The translations under genes were made by a program, and so were the position numbers. A model generated the notes under the pieces. The model was not told where the DNA came from, searched no databases, and saw only the letters and a program-made list of their open reading frames with translations. 64,000 bases of DNA. Origin: Gammaproteobacteria bacterium (GTDB lineage: Bacteria > Pseudomonadota > Gammaproteobacteria > Steroidobacterales > GCA-2729495). Location of the stretch: assembly GCA_015709695.1 (NCBI GenBank), contig CP054183.1, positions 1,054,001-1,118,000 on the forward strand. The letters run 5' to 3'. Within the stretch, counting starts at the first letter, position 1; the number at the start of each line of letters is the position of its first letter. Positions 41,091 to 50,286 of the stretch are shown piece after piece.

Positions 41091-41186
41091 GGGAAGAATG
41101 GCCAGCGTCGCCACGGTTCACGGGGCGACGCGGGTTATGACGGACAGTAACGAACTGAGCTACGTACTTGAGGGGAAGACGCAATC

Positions 41187-42074
41187 ATGGTTGAACTAGC
41201 AGCTCTCGCTCTGAGCATCGCGCTCGCGGCCCAGCAGCCGACGACCGACGCCGCTACAGCAGCACCGGCCACCGCCGAAACGACGACCCTGCCCGCAGCG
41301 GATGCCACCGCGCCGGCTCCGGCCGAAATGGCCCCGGCGGAGGCACCGGTCGATGTCCCGGCCGCCGAGCCGGCACAGACCGAGGAAAAGGCCAACCCGT
41401 ACGGCCTGAGCCAGCTCTGGGCGCAAGGCGACTTCGTGGCCCGCGGGACGCTGGTCATCCTGGTCGTCATGTCGTTCGCTTCCTGGTTCATCATCCTGAC
41501 CAAGCTCTGGGACCAGGCCCGCCTGCGTCGCCAGTTCAACCAGACGGACAAGGGCTTCTGGGCCGGCAAGTCCCTGCAGGATGGCATTGCCACCCTGAAC
41601 GATCCGGACAACGCGTTCCGGCTCATCGCGGAGCAGGGTGTCAAGGCTGCCCGGCACCACGAGGGGCGCCTGACGGACCAGATCCCGTTGCATGAGTGGA
41701 TCACCGCCTCGCTGCAGCGTGCGGTGGACAAGGTGACCAACGACATGCAGAGCGGCCTGTCCTTCCTGGCGACCGCTGGCTCGACCGCGCCGTTCATCGG
41801 CCTGTTCGGCACGGTGTGGGGCATCTACCACGCGCTCATCGCCATCGGCATCGCCGGCCAGGCGAGCATCGACAAGGTGGCGGGCCCGGTGGGCGAGGCG
41901 TTGATCATGACCGCCCTCGGCCTTGCGGTCGCGGTGCCCGCGGTGCTGGGTTACAACTGGCTCCTGCGTCGCAACAAGGCCCTGCTGGAAGAGGTTCGCT
42001 ACTTCGCCACCGAAGTGCAGCAGTACCTGGTGAGCGGTGCCCGCATGGACGCTCCGGGCCAGCGGAGCAAGTAA
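41187..42074 (+). CDS. exbB: ExbB/TolQ/MotA-family proton channel with Ala/Pro-rich N-terminal extension
   Basis: Proton-channel subunit of the TonB energising complex, 295 residues. A signal-like hydrophobic start (1-16) is followed by an unusual Ala/Pro/Glu/Thr-rich stretch (about 17-68). The three transmembrane helices of the family come next: about 86-107, the FLATAGSTAPFIGLFGTVWGIY helix, and the ALIMTALGLAVAVPAVLGY helix. E. coli ExbB has 244 residues; the extra length is the N-terminal extension, as seen in other ExbB proteins of oligotrophic or TBDR-rich bacteria. Confidence 0.93.
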   Translation: MVELAALALSIALAAQQPTTDAATAAPATAETTTLPAADATAPAPAEMAPAEAPVDVPAAEPAQTEEKANPYGLSQLWAQGDFVARGTLVILVVMSFASWFIILTKLWDQARLRRQFNQTDKGFWAGKSLQDGIATLNDPDNAFRLIAEQGVKAARHHEGRLTDQIPLHEWITASLQRAVDKVTNDMQSGLSFLATAGSTAPFIGLFGTVWGIYHALIAIGIAGQASIDKVAGPVGEALIMTALGLAVAVPAVLGYNWLLRRNKALLEEVRYFATEVQQYLVSGARMDAPGQRSK

Positions 42075-42075
42075 A

Positions 42076-42510
42076 GTGGGCATGTCGGTCCCCGGCGAGG
42101 GCGGTGGCGACGACAAGGCGATGTCCGACATCAACGTGGTGCCCCTCGTGGACATCATGCTGGTGCTGCTGATCATCTTCCTGATCACCATTCCGGTGAT
42201 CACGCAGACGGTCCCGGTGGAACTGCCCAAGGTTGCCAACCAGCCGACCAAGACCAAGCCGGAAAACGTCACCGTGGCCATCAACGCCGCGGGTGACGTG
42301 TTCTGGAACCAGGCCCGGGTGCCCGACGACCAGGCGCTGCTGGAACTGGTCAAGTCGGTCGCCGTGCAGGATCCTCAGCCCGAGATCCACATCCGCGGCG
42401 ACGGCCGGGCTAAATTCGAGTCGGTGGGGCGTGTCATCTACCTGATCCAGCGCGGTGGCGTCATCAAGGTAGGCTTCATCACCGAGCCCGACCGCGGCAT
42501 GCGCCGCTAG
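42076..42510 (+). CDS. exbD: ExbD/TolR-family biopolymer transport protein (first copy)
   Basis: Single-pass membrane protein that forms the proton path with ExbB. 144 residues. GTG at 42076 is chosen because it gives MGMSVPGEGG, parallel to MGMNVSGGGR of the second copy, and it sits 8 nt after a GGAG. The ATG at 42082 is the alternative. The transmembrane helix begins VVPLVDIMLVLLIIFLITIPV and has the essential Asp (D in PLVD). The periplasmic domain follows. Confidence 0.93.
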   Translation: MGMSVPGEGGGDDKAMSDINVVPLVDIMLVLLIIFLITIPVITQTVPVELPKVANQPTKTKPENVTVAINAAGDVFWNQARVPDDQALLELVKSVAVQDPQPEIHIRGDGRAKFESVGRVIYLIQRGGVIKVGFITEPDRGMRR

Positions 42511-42545
42511 CCCGCCGGCGGGGCACCCCTGAGGGAGACACAGAC

Positions 42546-42977
42546 ATGGGAATGAACGTTAGCGGCGGGGGCCGCGACGACGACCCGATGCTGGACATCA
42601 ACATGACGCCGTTGATCGACGTCATGCTGGTGCTCCTCATCATGTTCATCGTCACCATCCCGATCATGACCCACGCCGTGAAGCTCGACATGCCGCGGCC
42701 CAATCCGAATGCGGTGACGCCCCCGGTTCCACCGGAGGTCATCGAGCTCGAGATCGATTACGACGGCACCATCCTCTGGAACCAGACGCCAGTTCCGAGC
42801 CTCAACACGCTGGAGCAGTATTTCAGCCAGGAAGCCGTCAAGGAGCCGCAGCCGGAACTGCACATCCGCGCCAACAAGCGGGCCAAGTACGACGTCGTTG
42901 CCAAGGTCCTCGCGCTTGCACAGCGTCAGGGCGTGAACAAGATCGGCTTCGTCGGCATGGAGCAGTTTGCTGAATAG
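42546..42977 (+). CDS. exbD: ExbD/TolR-family biopolymer transport protein (second copy)
   Basis: 143-residue paralogue of the preceding gene, with the same layout: MTPLIDVMLVLLIMFIVTIPI with the proton-path Asp, then a periplasmic domain ending in GFVGMEQFAE. Two divergent ExbD copies behind one ExbB are common in Xanthomonas-like TonB operons, where the second copy may tune receptor specificity. A GGGAG ribosome-binding site precedes the ATG. Confidence 0.93.
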   Translation: MGMNVSGGGRDDDPMLDINMTPLIDVMLVLLIMFIVTIPIMTHAVKLDMPRPNPNAVTPPVPPEVIELEIDYDGTILWNQTPVPSLNTLEQYFSQEAVKEPQPELHIRANKRAKYDVVAKVLALAQRQGVNKIGFVGMEQFAE

Positions 42978-43056
42978 CAGCATGACCTGGCCTGCAACCC
43001 TTTGGCTGCAGGCCAGGTCCAAGCCTTCAATGGCATAGCAGGAGAGAGCCACGATC

Positions 43057-44295
43057 ATGCGAGCAAACGCATCATTCCGCGCCCTGGGCGCCATGCTGGT
43101 CGTCCTGGCCAGCCTGTTGGCTGCCGGCCAGTCCATGGCCGAGGACAAGATCAGCGCCAAGGTCGCCAAGCCGATGAAGGCGGCCCAGGAAGCCATCCAG
43201 AAGAAGCAGTGGGACCAGGCGCTGGCCAAGGTGGCCGAGGCTGACGCCGTCAGCAGCAAGACCGCATTCGACCAGTTCCAGATCAACGAATTCAAGGCCT
43301 ACGTCCTCCTGCAGCAGCGGAAGTATGCGGACGTCGCCAGGCTCTACGAGGGGAGCCTGGCATCGGGCAGGCTGCCGCCGGAGCAGGTCGACGACCGACT
43401 GAAGACCATCGTCCAGCTCAATACCGCGACCAAGAACTACCCGAAGGTCATGGAGTATGGCGATCGCTGGATCAAGGCCGGCGGGCAGGATATCGACACG
43501 CGCGTGCTGGTTGCACAAGCGCATTACCTGCAGAAGGACTACAAGGAAGCGGTTTCCATCATGCAGGGCGCGATCAAGAGCGCCGAGCAGGCTGGCAAGA
43601 CGGTCGACGAGAACTGGCTGCAGCTGGTGCGCAGCGCCCAGGTCAACATGGGCGACAAGGATGGTGCGGCGAAGACCATGGAGAAGCTGGTGCGGCTGTA
43701 CCCGAAGCCGGAGTACTGGAACTTTCTCATCGGTACCCGCCTCAACCAGAAGGCTTCCGACAGGGTCATGCTCAATACCCTGCGCCTCGCACAGCAGGTC
43801 GGCACGCTCAGCTCGGCTGACCAGTACCTCGAGATGGCCGAGTTGCTCCTGGAGGCAGGCCTCCCGGGCGAGGCCAAGAGTGCGCTCGAGGCCGGCTATG
43901 CCGCCAAGGTGGTCGATCCGGCAAACAAGGCCGAGGCGGACCGCTACAAGCGCCGCTTCGACGATGCGAAGGCGGCCGCTGCAAAGGATCTGCAATCGCT
44001 GCCGCAGTTCGAGAAGGACGCCCAGAAGGGCACCACCGGCCAGGGCGATGTGGCCCTCGGCATGGCCTACTCCAGCTTCGGGCAGTACGACAAGGCCGCT
44101 GCGGCCCTGGCCAAGGGCCTCACCAAGGGTGGCGTCCGTGATCCCGACCAGGCGCAGATCATGCTGGGGATTGCCGACCTGAAGCTGGGCAAGAAGGCGG
44201 ATGCCGCCAAGGCCTTCGAGCAGGTCAACGGCGACCCGCAGATGGCCGACCTGGCCCGCCTGTGGACCATCGTGGCACGAAGCGGCACGAGCTGA
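43057..44295 (+). CDS. periplasmic TPR-repeat protein of the TonB/ExbBD operon
   Basis: 412 residues with a clear signal peptide (MLVVLASLLAAGQSMA, cut near residue 28). The rest is helical, with TPR-like pairs (AIQKKQWDQALAKVAEA, LLQQRKYADVARLYE, AHYLQKDYKEAVSIMQ, MAYSSFGQYDKAAAALAKG, DLKLGKKADAAKAFEQV). Its position as the last gene before a strong terminator, after exbD2, suggests a periplasmic scaffold for the TonB complex or its receptors. That role is inferred from context and not from any motif. Confidence 0.85.
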   Translation: MRANASFRALGAMLVVLASLLAAGQSMAEDKISAKVAKPMKAAQEAIQKKQWDQALAKVAEADAVSSKTAFDQFQINEFKAYVLLQQRKYADVARLYEGSLASGRLPPEQVDDRLKTIVQLNTATKNYPKVMEYGDRWIKAGGQDIDTRVLVAQAHYLQKDYKEAVSIMQGAIKSAEQAGKTVDENWLQLVRSAQVNMGDKDGAAKTMEKLVRLYPKPEYWNFLIGTRLNQKASDRVMLNTLRLAQQVGTLSSADQYLEMAELLLEAGLPGEAKSALEAGYAAKVVDPANKAEADRYKRRFDDAKAAAAKDLQSLPQFEKDAQKGTTGQGDVALGMAYSSFGQYDKAAAALAKGLTKGGVRDPDQAQIMLGIADLKLGKKADAAKAFEQVNGDPQMADLARLWTIVARSGTS

Positions 44296-44355
44296 GGCCA
44301 GCTTTGGGGGCCAGTTCCCGGGCCCGGCCCTCCCGGATCCGTTTGTTTGTCACTG

Positions 44356-44386
44356 CACCGCCGCCCGTCAGGGCGGCGGTGTCTTT
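44356..44386 (+). terminator. intrinsic terminator after the tonB operon
   Basis: Perfect 11-bp stem CACCGCCGCCC (44356-44366) / GGGCGGCGGTG (44371-44381), loop GTCA, followed by TCTTT. It ends the tonB-exbB-exbD-exbD-TPR unit. Confidence 0.9.
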
Positions 44387-44451
44387 CCGGTCCTGACTGG
44401 TTGCCGCCTGCGCTCGCCGGAGGCCACGGTCATGTCATGAGGTGCAGCCCT

Positions 44452-44772
44452 GTGCCGAGGGTAATTTATCACGACAGCGAAGGCCGTCGCATCGAGGTGG
44501 ATGTGCCCATCGGTTCCACGGCGATGGAAGGGGCCGTCGACAATGACGTCGCCGGTATCGTCGCCGAATGCGGTGGTGCCTGCGCCTGCGCCACCTGCCA
44601 TGCCTATGTGGCGGACGAGTGGCTGGCGAAGCTGCCGCCGCCGAGCGACATGGAAGAGGCCATGCTGGAATCCGCCAGGGAGCGGCGGGCGAACAGCCGC
44701 CTGACCTGTCAGATCGAAATCACCGATGCCCTCGACGGTCTCGAACTGCAGGTGGCTGACAACGAAGGCTGA
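44452..44772 (+). CDS. [2Fe-2S] ferredoxin, adrenodoxin/putidaredoxin type
   Basis: Small electron carrier, 106 residues from the GTG at 44452, equal to putidaredoxin/terpredoxin length. ATG at 44437 would add five residues. The cluster ligands are in AECGGACACATCHAYV (C-x5-C-x2-C) and LTCQIE. Relatives feed cytochrome P450s or Rieske oxygenases, or serve Fe-S assembly. No P450 or reductase is adjacent, so the partner is unknown. It stands alone after the terminator and is convergent with the VOC gene. Confidence 0.93.
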   Translation: MPRVIYHDSEGRRIEVDVPIGSTAMEGAVDNDVAGIVAECGGACACATCHAYVADEWLAKLPPPSDMEEAMLESARERRANSRLTCQIEITDALDGLELQVADNEG

Positions 44773-44811
44773 CCGGCGGCCCTGCCTGCTGCGGGACGAG
44801 GCTGCCGCTGC

Positions 44812-45666
44812 TCAGCGGCCGCCAACGATCTCGATGATTTCTCCGGCTGGTCCACTCAGCGCTGTGGTTGCGCCTGGTCGCTGGCTGGCAAAGGAAACGA
44901 CCGCAATACCGGGTGGCAGTTCGCCGGAAGGGGTTGGCGGCGGACGGGCCGCGGCCGGCATCTGGTCCGCCTCGATGTAGCATCGTGCCTGCAACGGCAG
45001 GGCGGCGATCGGATAGCGCTCCTCCGGAGACAGCCCGAAGGCCTCCGACATGGCTTTCACACGCGATTCCATCCGCTGCGGGGCGCTGATGCCGAACTGG
45101 TCGGCATAGAAGCCGAGCAGGTCGTCCAGCGAGGGTCCGCCGACAATCACGATGAAGACACGGTCGGCCTTGCAGCGCGCCGGCGGTGCCGGCAAGGCCG
45201 GCAGGTCCCGCTTGAACTGCGTGAGATAGAGGATCTCGCCGGCCGGCCCGCGGATCTGCATGGCGCGGATGGCATCGGTGAAGGACAGGTCCTGGGGCGG
45301 ACCGAGGATCTCGAAATCCCCTCCGGCCAGCTCGCCGGCCAGGGCGTCGACATCGCGGACGATCAGTTCCGCGGCATTCCAGCCAAATGCGGAGAACGCA
45401 CGATAGGGTGCGGGTGGCGCCGGTACCTCGATGAAGCGGAATTCGAAGTCATCGGCGGCTTCCGGCACCAGGCTGATATAGCGCGCGCCGGCTGCCGCGG
45501 GCCGCTGCCAGGCCGTGGCCTGCGTTGCGCTGATCCTCCCACGCTGGCGGACGCGGTATCCGAGGTGGCGCCCATAGGCCGCCTCGCTGGCTGCGAGATC
45601 CGGCGTGGCGATGGTCACGCCGGTGATGGGCCCGATGCCTGGGCCAGGCGCGGCCTGGTCGCCCAC
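44812..45666 (-). CDS. VOC-superfamily protein with two vicinal-oxygen-chelate modules
   Basis: 284 residues with two beta-alpha-beta-beta-beta modules. Module one begins ITGVTIATPDLAASEAAYGRHLGYRV; module two contains RVFIVIVGGPSLDDLLGFYADQFG. Metal ligands are not obvious by eye. The start is GTG, directly adjacent to the CoA-transferase stop (TGAGTG), so it is co-translated with that gene. Members include glyoxalase I, extradiol dioxygenases and methylmalonyl-CoA epimerase; the context suggests an accessory step in the same catabolic route. Confidence 0.8.
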   Translation of the reverse strand: MGDQAAPGPGIGPITGVTIATPDLAASEAAYGRHLGYRVRQRGRISATQATAWQRPAAAGARYISLVPEAADDFEFRFIEVPAPPAPYRAFSAFGWNAAELIVRDVDALAGELAGGDFEILGPPQDLSFTDAIRAMQIRGPAGEILYLTQFKRDLPALPAPPARCKADRVFIVIVGGPSLDDLLGFYADQFGISAPQRMESRVKAMSEAFGLSPEERYPIAALPLQARCYIEADQMPAAARPPPTPSGELPPGIAVVSFASQRPGATTALSGPAGEIIEIVGGR

Positions 45667-46881
45667 TCAGATGATACCGGCGGCGTGCAGCTCGGCCATG
45701 CGCGTGTCGGAGAAACCAAGCAGCCCGCCGTACACCTCGCGGTTGTGCTCGCCCAGTTCCGGAGCCGGGCTGCGAACAGTACCGGGCGTGGCGCTGAGCT
45801 TGGGTGCGACGTTCTGCATCTTCAGCTGGCCGAAGCGTGGATGAGCCACGCTGATGATCGCCTGGCGCGCCTGGAAGTGTGCATCGGCAAGCATCTCGGG
45901 CGTGCGGTAGATCTTGCCCGAAGGGATGCCGAACTCCTCCATCAGCGTCTCCAGGCGTCCGGCGGCGATGGTCCGGGTCCAGTCGGAGATCAGGTCATCG
46001 AGTTCCTTCTGGTTGGCGCCACGCGAGGAATGGCTGGCATAGCGCGGGTCGGCCGCCAGTTCCGGCCGGCCCATGGCCTCCGCCAGGCGCTTGAACACCG
46101 TGTCCTGGTTGGCGGCAATGAGGATGAACTGGCCATCGCTGGTCGGGTAAACGTTCGAGGGCGCCACGTTCGGCAGGATGGCGCCGGTGCGTTCGCGGAT
46201 ATAGCCGGCCTTGTCATACTCGGTGATCAGCGACTCCATCATGTTCAGCACGGCCTCGTAGATGGCCGAATCCACGACCTGGCCCTGGCCGGTCTTTTCC
46301 CGGTGGTGGAGTGCGGACAGGGCCCCGATGCAGGCGAAGGTGGCTGCGAGCGAATCACCGATGCTGATGCCCATCCGGCTGGGCGGTGTCGAGGGATCCC
46401 CGCAGACGTAACGCAGTCCGCCCATCGCTTCGCCGACCGCACCGAAACCGGCACGCTTGGCATACGGTCCGGTCTGCCCGAAACCGGAAACCCGGACCAT
46501 GATCAGCCCCGGGTGGGCCTGGCGCAGCTGTTCGTAACCCAGGCCCCACTTCTCCATGGTGCCCGGCCGAAAATTTTCCAGCAGGAAATCGGCCTTGCCG
46601 ATGAGGGAGCGGGCGATGGCCTGGCCCTCGGCCTCGCGCAGGTTCAGGGTCACGGACTTCTTGTTGCGGGCCACCACCGGCCACCACAGCGACATGCCGT
46701 GCGACTTCTCGCGGCCCCAGTCGCGCATCGGGTCGCCCTGGCCTGGCGGTTCGATCTTGATGATCTCGGCACCGAAGTCGCCGAGCAGCTGGCCGCAGAA
46801 TGGACCAGCCAGCAATGTCCCCATCTCGATGACGCGCACGCCCGCAAGGGGCCCTGGCGTCTTGCTGGTTTCCGTGCTCAT
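45667..46881 (-). CDS. family III CoA-transferase (CaiB/BaiF type)
   Basis: 404-residue CoA-transferase that moves CoA between carboxylic acids. GVRVIEMGTLLAGPFCGQLLGDFGAEIIKIE and GDPMRDWG are the family N-terminal signature; the catalytic Asp is expected in the GISIGDSLAATFAC region (residue about 167), and the LLENFRPGTMEKWGLGY segment is also typical. Its substrate is unknown. It is divergent from an HMG-CoA-lyase-type gene and shares a 240-bp promoter region with it, suggesting a common pathway in which an acid is activated and its CoA ester then cleaved. Confidence 0.92.
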   Translation of the reverse strand: MSTETSKTPGPLAGVRVIEMGTLLAGPFCGQLLGDFGAEIIKIEPPGQGDPMRDWGREKSHGMSLWWPVVARNKKSVTLNLREAEGQAIARSLIGKADFLLENFRPGTMEKWGLGYEQLRQAHPGLIMVRVSGFGQTGPYAKRAGFGAVGEAMGGLRYVCGDPSTPPSRMGISIGDSLAATFACIGALSALHHREKTGQGQVVDSAIYEAVLNMMESLITEYDKAGYIRERTGAILPNVAPSNVYPTSDGQFILIAANQDTVFKRLAEAMGRPELAADPRYASHSSRGANQKELDDLISDWTRTIAAGRLETLMEEFGIPSGKIYRTPEMLADAHFQARQAIISVAHPRFGQLKMQNVAPKLSATPGTVRSPAPELGEHNREVYGGLLGFSDTRMAELHAAGII

Positions 46882-47079
46882 ATCCAATCCCTTCCAAGCA
46901 GTGTGCGCACGCGGCGGCGCAGCCGGCGGCACGGTGTCAATGCGAATGCCAGCCCGCCGTTCGCCTTCCGCGGCATCATGGCATGATGGGCAGCGGTAAA
47001 GCGGGTCGAGGCAAGGCACGGATTCGCTGGGCGTGATGCGTTCAGCTCGCGCTGGCCGCGGGTTGTATCGCCCAATGCC

Positions 47080-47090
47080 TTGTATAACAA
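47080..47090. promoter_or_regulatory. operator-like palindrome TTGT-ata-ACAA upstream of the HMG-lyase-like gene
   Basis: An 11-bp perfect palindrome lies in the divergent CoA-transferase/HMG-lyase region, 31 bp before the chosen start. A TTGTAT half repeats 17 bp earlier (47063-47068). It resembles GntR/FadR-type sites, but no such regulator is nearby; the IclR gene at 52.3-53.1 kb is the closest candidate. Confidence 0.35.
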
Positions 47091-47121
47091 TACCTCATTT
47101 TAGATGGCCTGCAAGGCAGCC

Positions 47122-48054
47122 ATGACGAAGTTGCAACGACGGATTTCCATCATCGAGGTCGGTCCACGGGATGGGCTGCAGAGCGAGCCGGAGATCCTCG
47201 GCACCGAGGCGAAGGTCGAGTTCATCCGGCGCGCCATCGACGCCGGCGTCCGTGCGATCGAGGTCACCAGCTTCGTGCATCCGAAGCGCGTGCCGCAGAT
47301 GGCCGACGCCGAGGCCGTCATCAAGGGCCTGCCACAGAGGAGCGATGTCCGCTACATCGGCCTCGTCCTCAACCTGAAGGGCTTCGAGCGCGCCCGCGAT
47401 GCCGGGCTCGGCGAGATCGGCATGGCGGTGGTCGCCAGCGATACCTACAACCAGCGCAACCAGGGCGTGCCGACCAGCGAGTCGGTGAACGCCTGGCTGG
47501 CGATCGCCAGGGAGGCGAGGGCAGCCGGCATGCGCGCCAACGTGATGATCTCCTCCGCATTCGGCTGTCCGTTCGAGGGCGAGGTTCCGCTGCAGCGGGT
47601 GCTCGATCTCGTGGACCAGGTGCTGGCCGGTGAGCCCGTCGAACTCGGCATTGCCGACAGCATCGGCGTCGGTGTCCCGAACCAGGTGACGGAGATGATC
47701 CAGGCCATCCGCGAGCGTGCCCCGGGCGTCCCCATCCGCTGCCACTTCCACAACACCAGGAACACCGGTCTCGCCAATGCCCAGGCCGCCGTGGATGCTG
47801 GTGTGGCTTCGCTGGACGCGAGCATCGGTGGCATCGGCGGCTGCCCATTTGCGCCGGCAGCGACAGGCAATATCCCCACTGATGACCTGCTCTACATGCT
47901 GGATCGTTCTGGCGTGCAGACGGGCATCTCGCTGGAACGGGTGATCGAGACCAGCAGGTGGCTGCAGGAGCAGCTGGGCCGTAGCACCCCGGCCATGCTG
48001 CCGAAAGCCGGTATCTTTCCGAAGATCGCAGAGCAGCATCGGGCGGCAGGCTGA
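47122..48054 (+). CDS. hydroxymethylglutaryl-CoA lyase-type aldolase
   Basis: DRE-TIM-family metal-dependent lyase, 310 residues. EVGPRDGLQSEP (metal Asp and Arg), VTSFVHPKRVPQMADA, HFHNTRNTGLANAQAA (metal His pair) and GIGGCPFAPAATGNIPTDDL with the active-site Cys are all present. The family cleaves 3-hydroxy-3-methylglutaryl-CoA to acetyl-CoA and acetoacetate; paralogues cleave related hydroxyacyl-CoAs. ATG 47122 has AAGG 7 nt upstream; ATG 47104 is in frame without a ribosome-binding site. Neighbouring CoA-transferase and HyuAB suggest a dedicated catabolic role, not only leucine breakdown. Confidence 0.9.
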   Translation: MTKLQRRISIIEVGPRDGLQSEPEILGTEAKVEFIRRAIDAGVRAIEVTSFVHPKRVPQMADAEAVIKGLPQRSDVRYIGLVLNLKGFERARDAGLGEIGMAVVASDTYNQRNQGVPTSESVNAWLAIAREARAAGMRANVMISSAFGCPFEGEVPLQRVLDLVDQVLAGEPVELGIADSIGVGVPNQVTEMIQAIRERAPGVPIRCHFHNTRNTGLANAQAAVDAGVASLDASIGGIGGCPFAPAATGNIPTDDLLYMLDRSGVQTGISLERVIETSRWLQEQLGRSTPAMLPKAGIFPKIAEQHRAAG

Positions 48055-48204
48055 GCAGGCGCCGCGAACTGCATGCACGGGACACTGACAGCACCAGACC
48101 GAATCCAGTGAGCCCGGACCAATTTTCCCGCAAGCAGGGGCCCGCGTTGGTCCTGTGCGGCTGTGTGGTATGACGAAGAAACGCGAAAGCGTCGAGGTGA
48201 GCGT

Positions 48205-50259
48205 ATGAGCTACCATCTTGGGGTCGATGTCGGCGGAACTTTCACCGACCTGATCCTCGTGAACGAAAAGACCGGGGACTTTCATTCGGCCAAGGTGCCC
48301 AGCACGCCGCATGATTCCTCGGTCGGCGTGCTCAATGGCATCGAGCGCGTCTGCCAGATTGCCGGCATCGATCCGAACGAAATCACCCATGTGATGCACG
48401 GCACCACGGTCGCCACCAACACCATCCTCACGCACACCGGTGCCAAGGTGGGGCTGGTCACCACCAAGGGCTACAGGCAGGTGCTGCAGATTGCGCGATC
48501 CTTCGTTCCCGGAGGACTCGGCGGCTGGGTCATCTACAACAAGCCGCCACCGCTGGCGCCGCTGGCCCTCACCATCGAGGCCGTGGAGCGCATCGGTGCG
48601 AGGGGCGAGGTGGTGACCCGGCTGGACAAGACCAGGCTCGCCAGGGACCTCAAGGCGCTTGGCAAGAAGGGTATCGAATCCCTCACCGTCTCACTGATCA
48701 ACTCTTTCGCCAACCCTGTCCACGAACAGGAGATCGCCGGGGTCGCGGCCAAGGTGCTGCCGGGCATCCCGGTGTCCCTGTCGTCGGAGGTGGTGCCGGA
48801 GATGCAGGAATACGAGCGCACGGTCACGACCGTGGCGAATGCCTACGTCGGCCCCAAGGTTTCCCGCTACGTGCGCAACCTGCACCGCGAGCTGAAGAAG
48901 AAGATGAAGAACGTGCAGCTCCATGTGCTGCGTTCGGACGGTGGCCTGGCATCCGCCAAGGCAGCCGAAGCGTATCCGGTCAACATGCTGATGAGCGGTC
49001 CCGCAGGCGGCGTGACCGGTGCCATCTGGGTCGGCACCCAGGCTGGTTTCAAGGATATCCTCACCTTCGACATGGGCGGCACCTCGACGGACGTGGCGCT
49101 GATCCAGGATGGCAAAGCGCAGCTGCGTCGTGAGACCAGCGTGCACGAGGTCACGGTGCGTGCTTCGTCGGTGGACGTGCGCACCGTAGGCGCCGGTGGC
49201 GGATCCATTGCCTACGTGCCGGAGATCACCGGGGCACTCCGCGTGGGCCCGCAAAGCGCGGGTGCGGTGCCGGGGCCCGCAGCCTACGACAAGGGTGGCG
49301 TCGAGCCGACGGTCACCGATGCCAACGTGGTGCTGGGTTATCTGCCGAGTGGCGAAGTGCGCCTCGGTGGTGACATGGTGATTCGCCGCGACCTGGCAGA
49401 GGCTGCCGTCTCCAAGGTGGCCAAGGCCCTCAAGCTGTCGGTGAAGCAGGCGGCTGCCGGCATCATCGACATCGTCAACGAGAACATGTACGGCGCGCTG
49501 CGCCTGGTGTCGGTCGAGAAGGGCTACGATCCGCGCGACTTCGCGCTGATGGGCTTCGGCGGGGCCGGCCCGCTGCACGCCAACGCGCTCGGCAAGCTGT
49601 CCAGCGCCTGGCCGGTCATCATCCCGCAAGGCCCCGGCGTGCTCTGTGCCCTGGGCGATGCCACCACCAGCGTGCGTGACGAGGCTTCACGCACCTTCAT
49701 CCGCGGTTTCAGCCAGACCAGTGGCAAGGAGATCAGCAAGATCTTCCGGCAACTGGCGGCCAATGCCGCAAAGGCGCTGGACCAGGAGGGAATCCCGCGC
49801 GCGGAGCAGACGCAGTCCTACCAGGTGGATATCCGCTACCACGGGCAGGGGTTGCTGCTGACGGTGGACTTCGACATTGCCGAGCTGGAGCAGCGCGGCC
49901 TGGACGTGGTGGGCGAGCGCTTCGACGAGATGCACCGTCATTTGTTCACTTTCGCGCTTCCGGAGGAGAAGGAGATCGTCAACCTCCGCGCAGTAGCCCA
50001 GGGCAAGGCGACGGCCGTCATGGCGCTGCGCCTCGAGAAGGGTGGCAGCGACGCCTCGGCCGCCGTGCTGGGCGAACACACGATGTTCGTGGAGGGAAGG
50101 GACCAGAAGGGCAAGCTCTACGATCGCAGCAGGCTCAAGGCCGGAAACGTCGTGAAGGGTCCGGCCGTGATCCTGCAGATGGACACGACCACGCTGATCC
50201 TTCCCGGCCACATCGGCCGCGTCGATGATTTCAGCAACATTCTGATCACCCCGGAATAG
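48205..50259 (+). CDS. hydantoinase/oxoprolinase A-type subunit (HyuA family)
   Basis: ATP-dependent ASKHA-fold subunit, 684 residues. Motifs: YHLGVDVGGTFTDLILVNE (phosphate-1), HGTTVATNTILTHTGAKVGLVTTKGYRQVLQIAR, FDMGGTSTDVALIQDG (phosphate-2), RTVGAGGGSIAYV, GFGGAGPLHANALG. Homologues are N-methylhydantoinase A, 5-oxoprolinase and the beta-type subunits of acetone and acetophenone carboxylases; the substrate is unknown. ATG at 48205 has GAGGTGA 4 nt before it. It is coupled to the B subunit 27 bp downstream. Confidence 0.92.
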   Translation: MSYHLGVDVGGTFTDLILVNEKTGDFHSAKVPSTPHDSSVGVLNGIERVCQIAGIDPNEITHVMHGTTVATNTILTHTGAKVGLVTTKGYRQVLQIARSFVPGGLGGWVIYNKPPPLAPLALTIEAVERIGARGEVVTRLDKTRLARDLKALGKKGIESLTVSLINSFANPVHEQEIAGVAAKVLPGIPVSLSSEVVPEMQEYERTVTTVANAYVGPKVSRYVRNLHRELKKKMKNVQLHVLRSDGGLASAKAAEAYPVNMLMSGPAGGVTGAIWVGTQAGFKDILTFDMGGTSTDVALIQDGKAQLRRETSVHEVTVRASSVDVRTVGAGGGSIAYVPEITGALRVGPQSAGAVPGPAAYDKGGVEPTVTDANVVLGYLPSGEVRLGGDMVIRRDLAEAAVSKVAKALKLSVKQAAAGIIDIVNENMYGALRLVSVEKGYDPRDFALMGFGGAGPLHANALGKLSSAWPVIIPQGPGVLCALGDATTSVRDEASRTFIRGFSQTSGKEISKIFRQLAANAAKALDQEGIPRAEQTQSYQVDIRYHGQGLLLTVDFDIAELEQRGLDVVGERFDEMHRHLFTFALPEEKEIVNLRAVAQGKATAVMALRLEKGGSDASAAVLGEHTMFVEGRDQKGKLYDRSRLKAGNVVKGPAVILQMDTTTLILPGHIGRVDDFSNILITPE

Positions 50260-50286
50260 CCGCGGGACACCAGGGAGCGAAGACAA

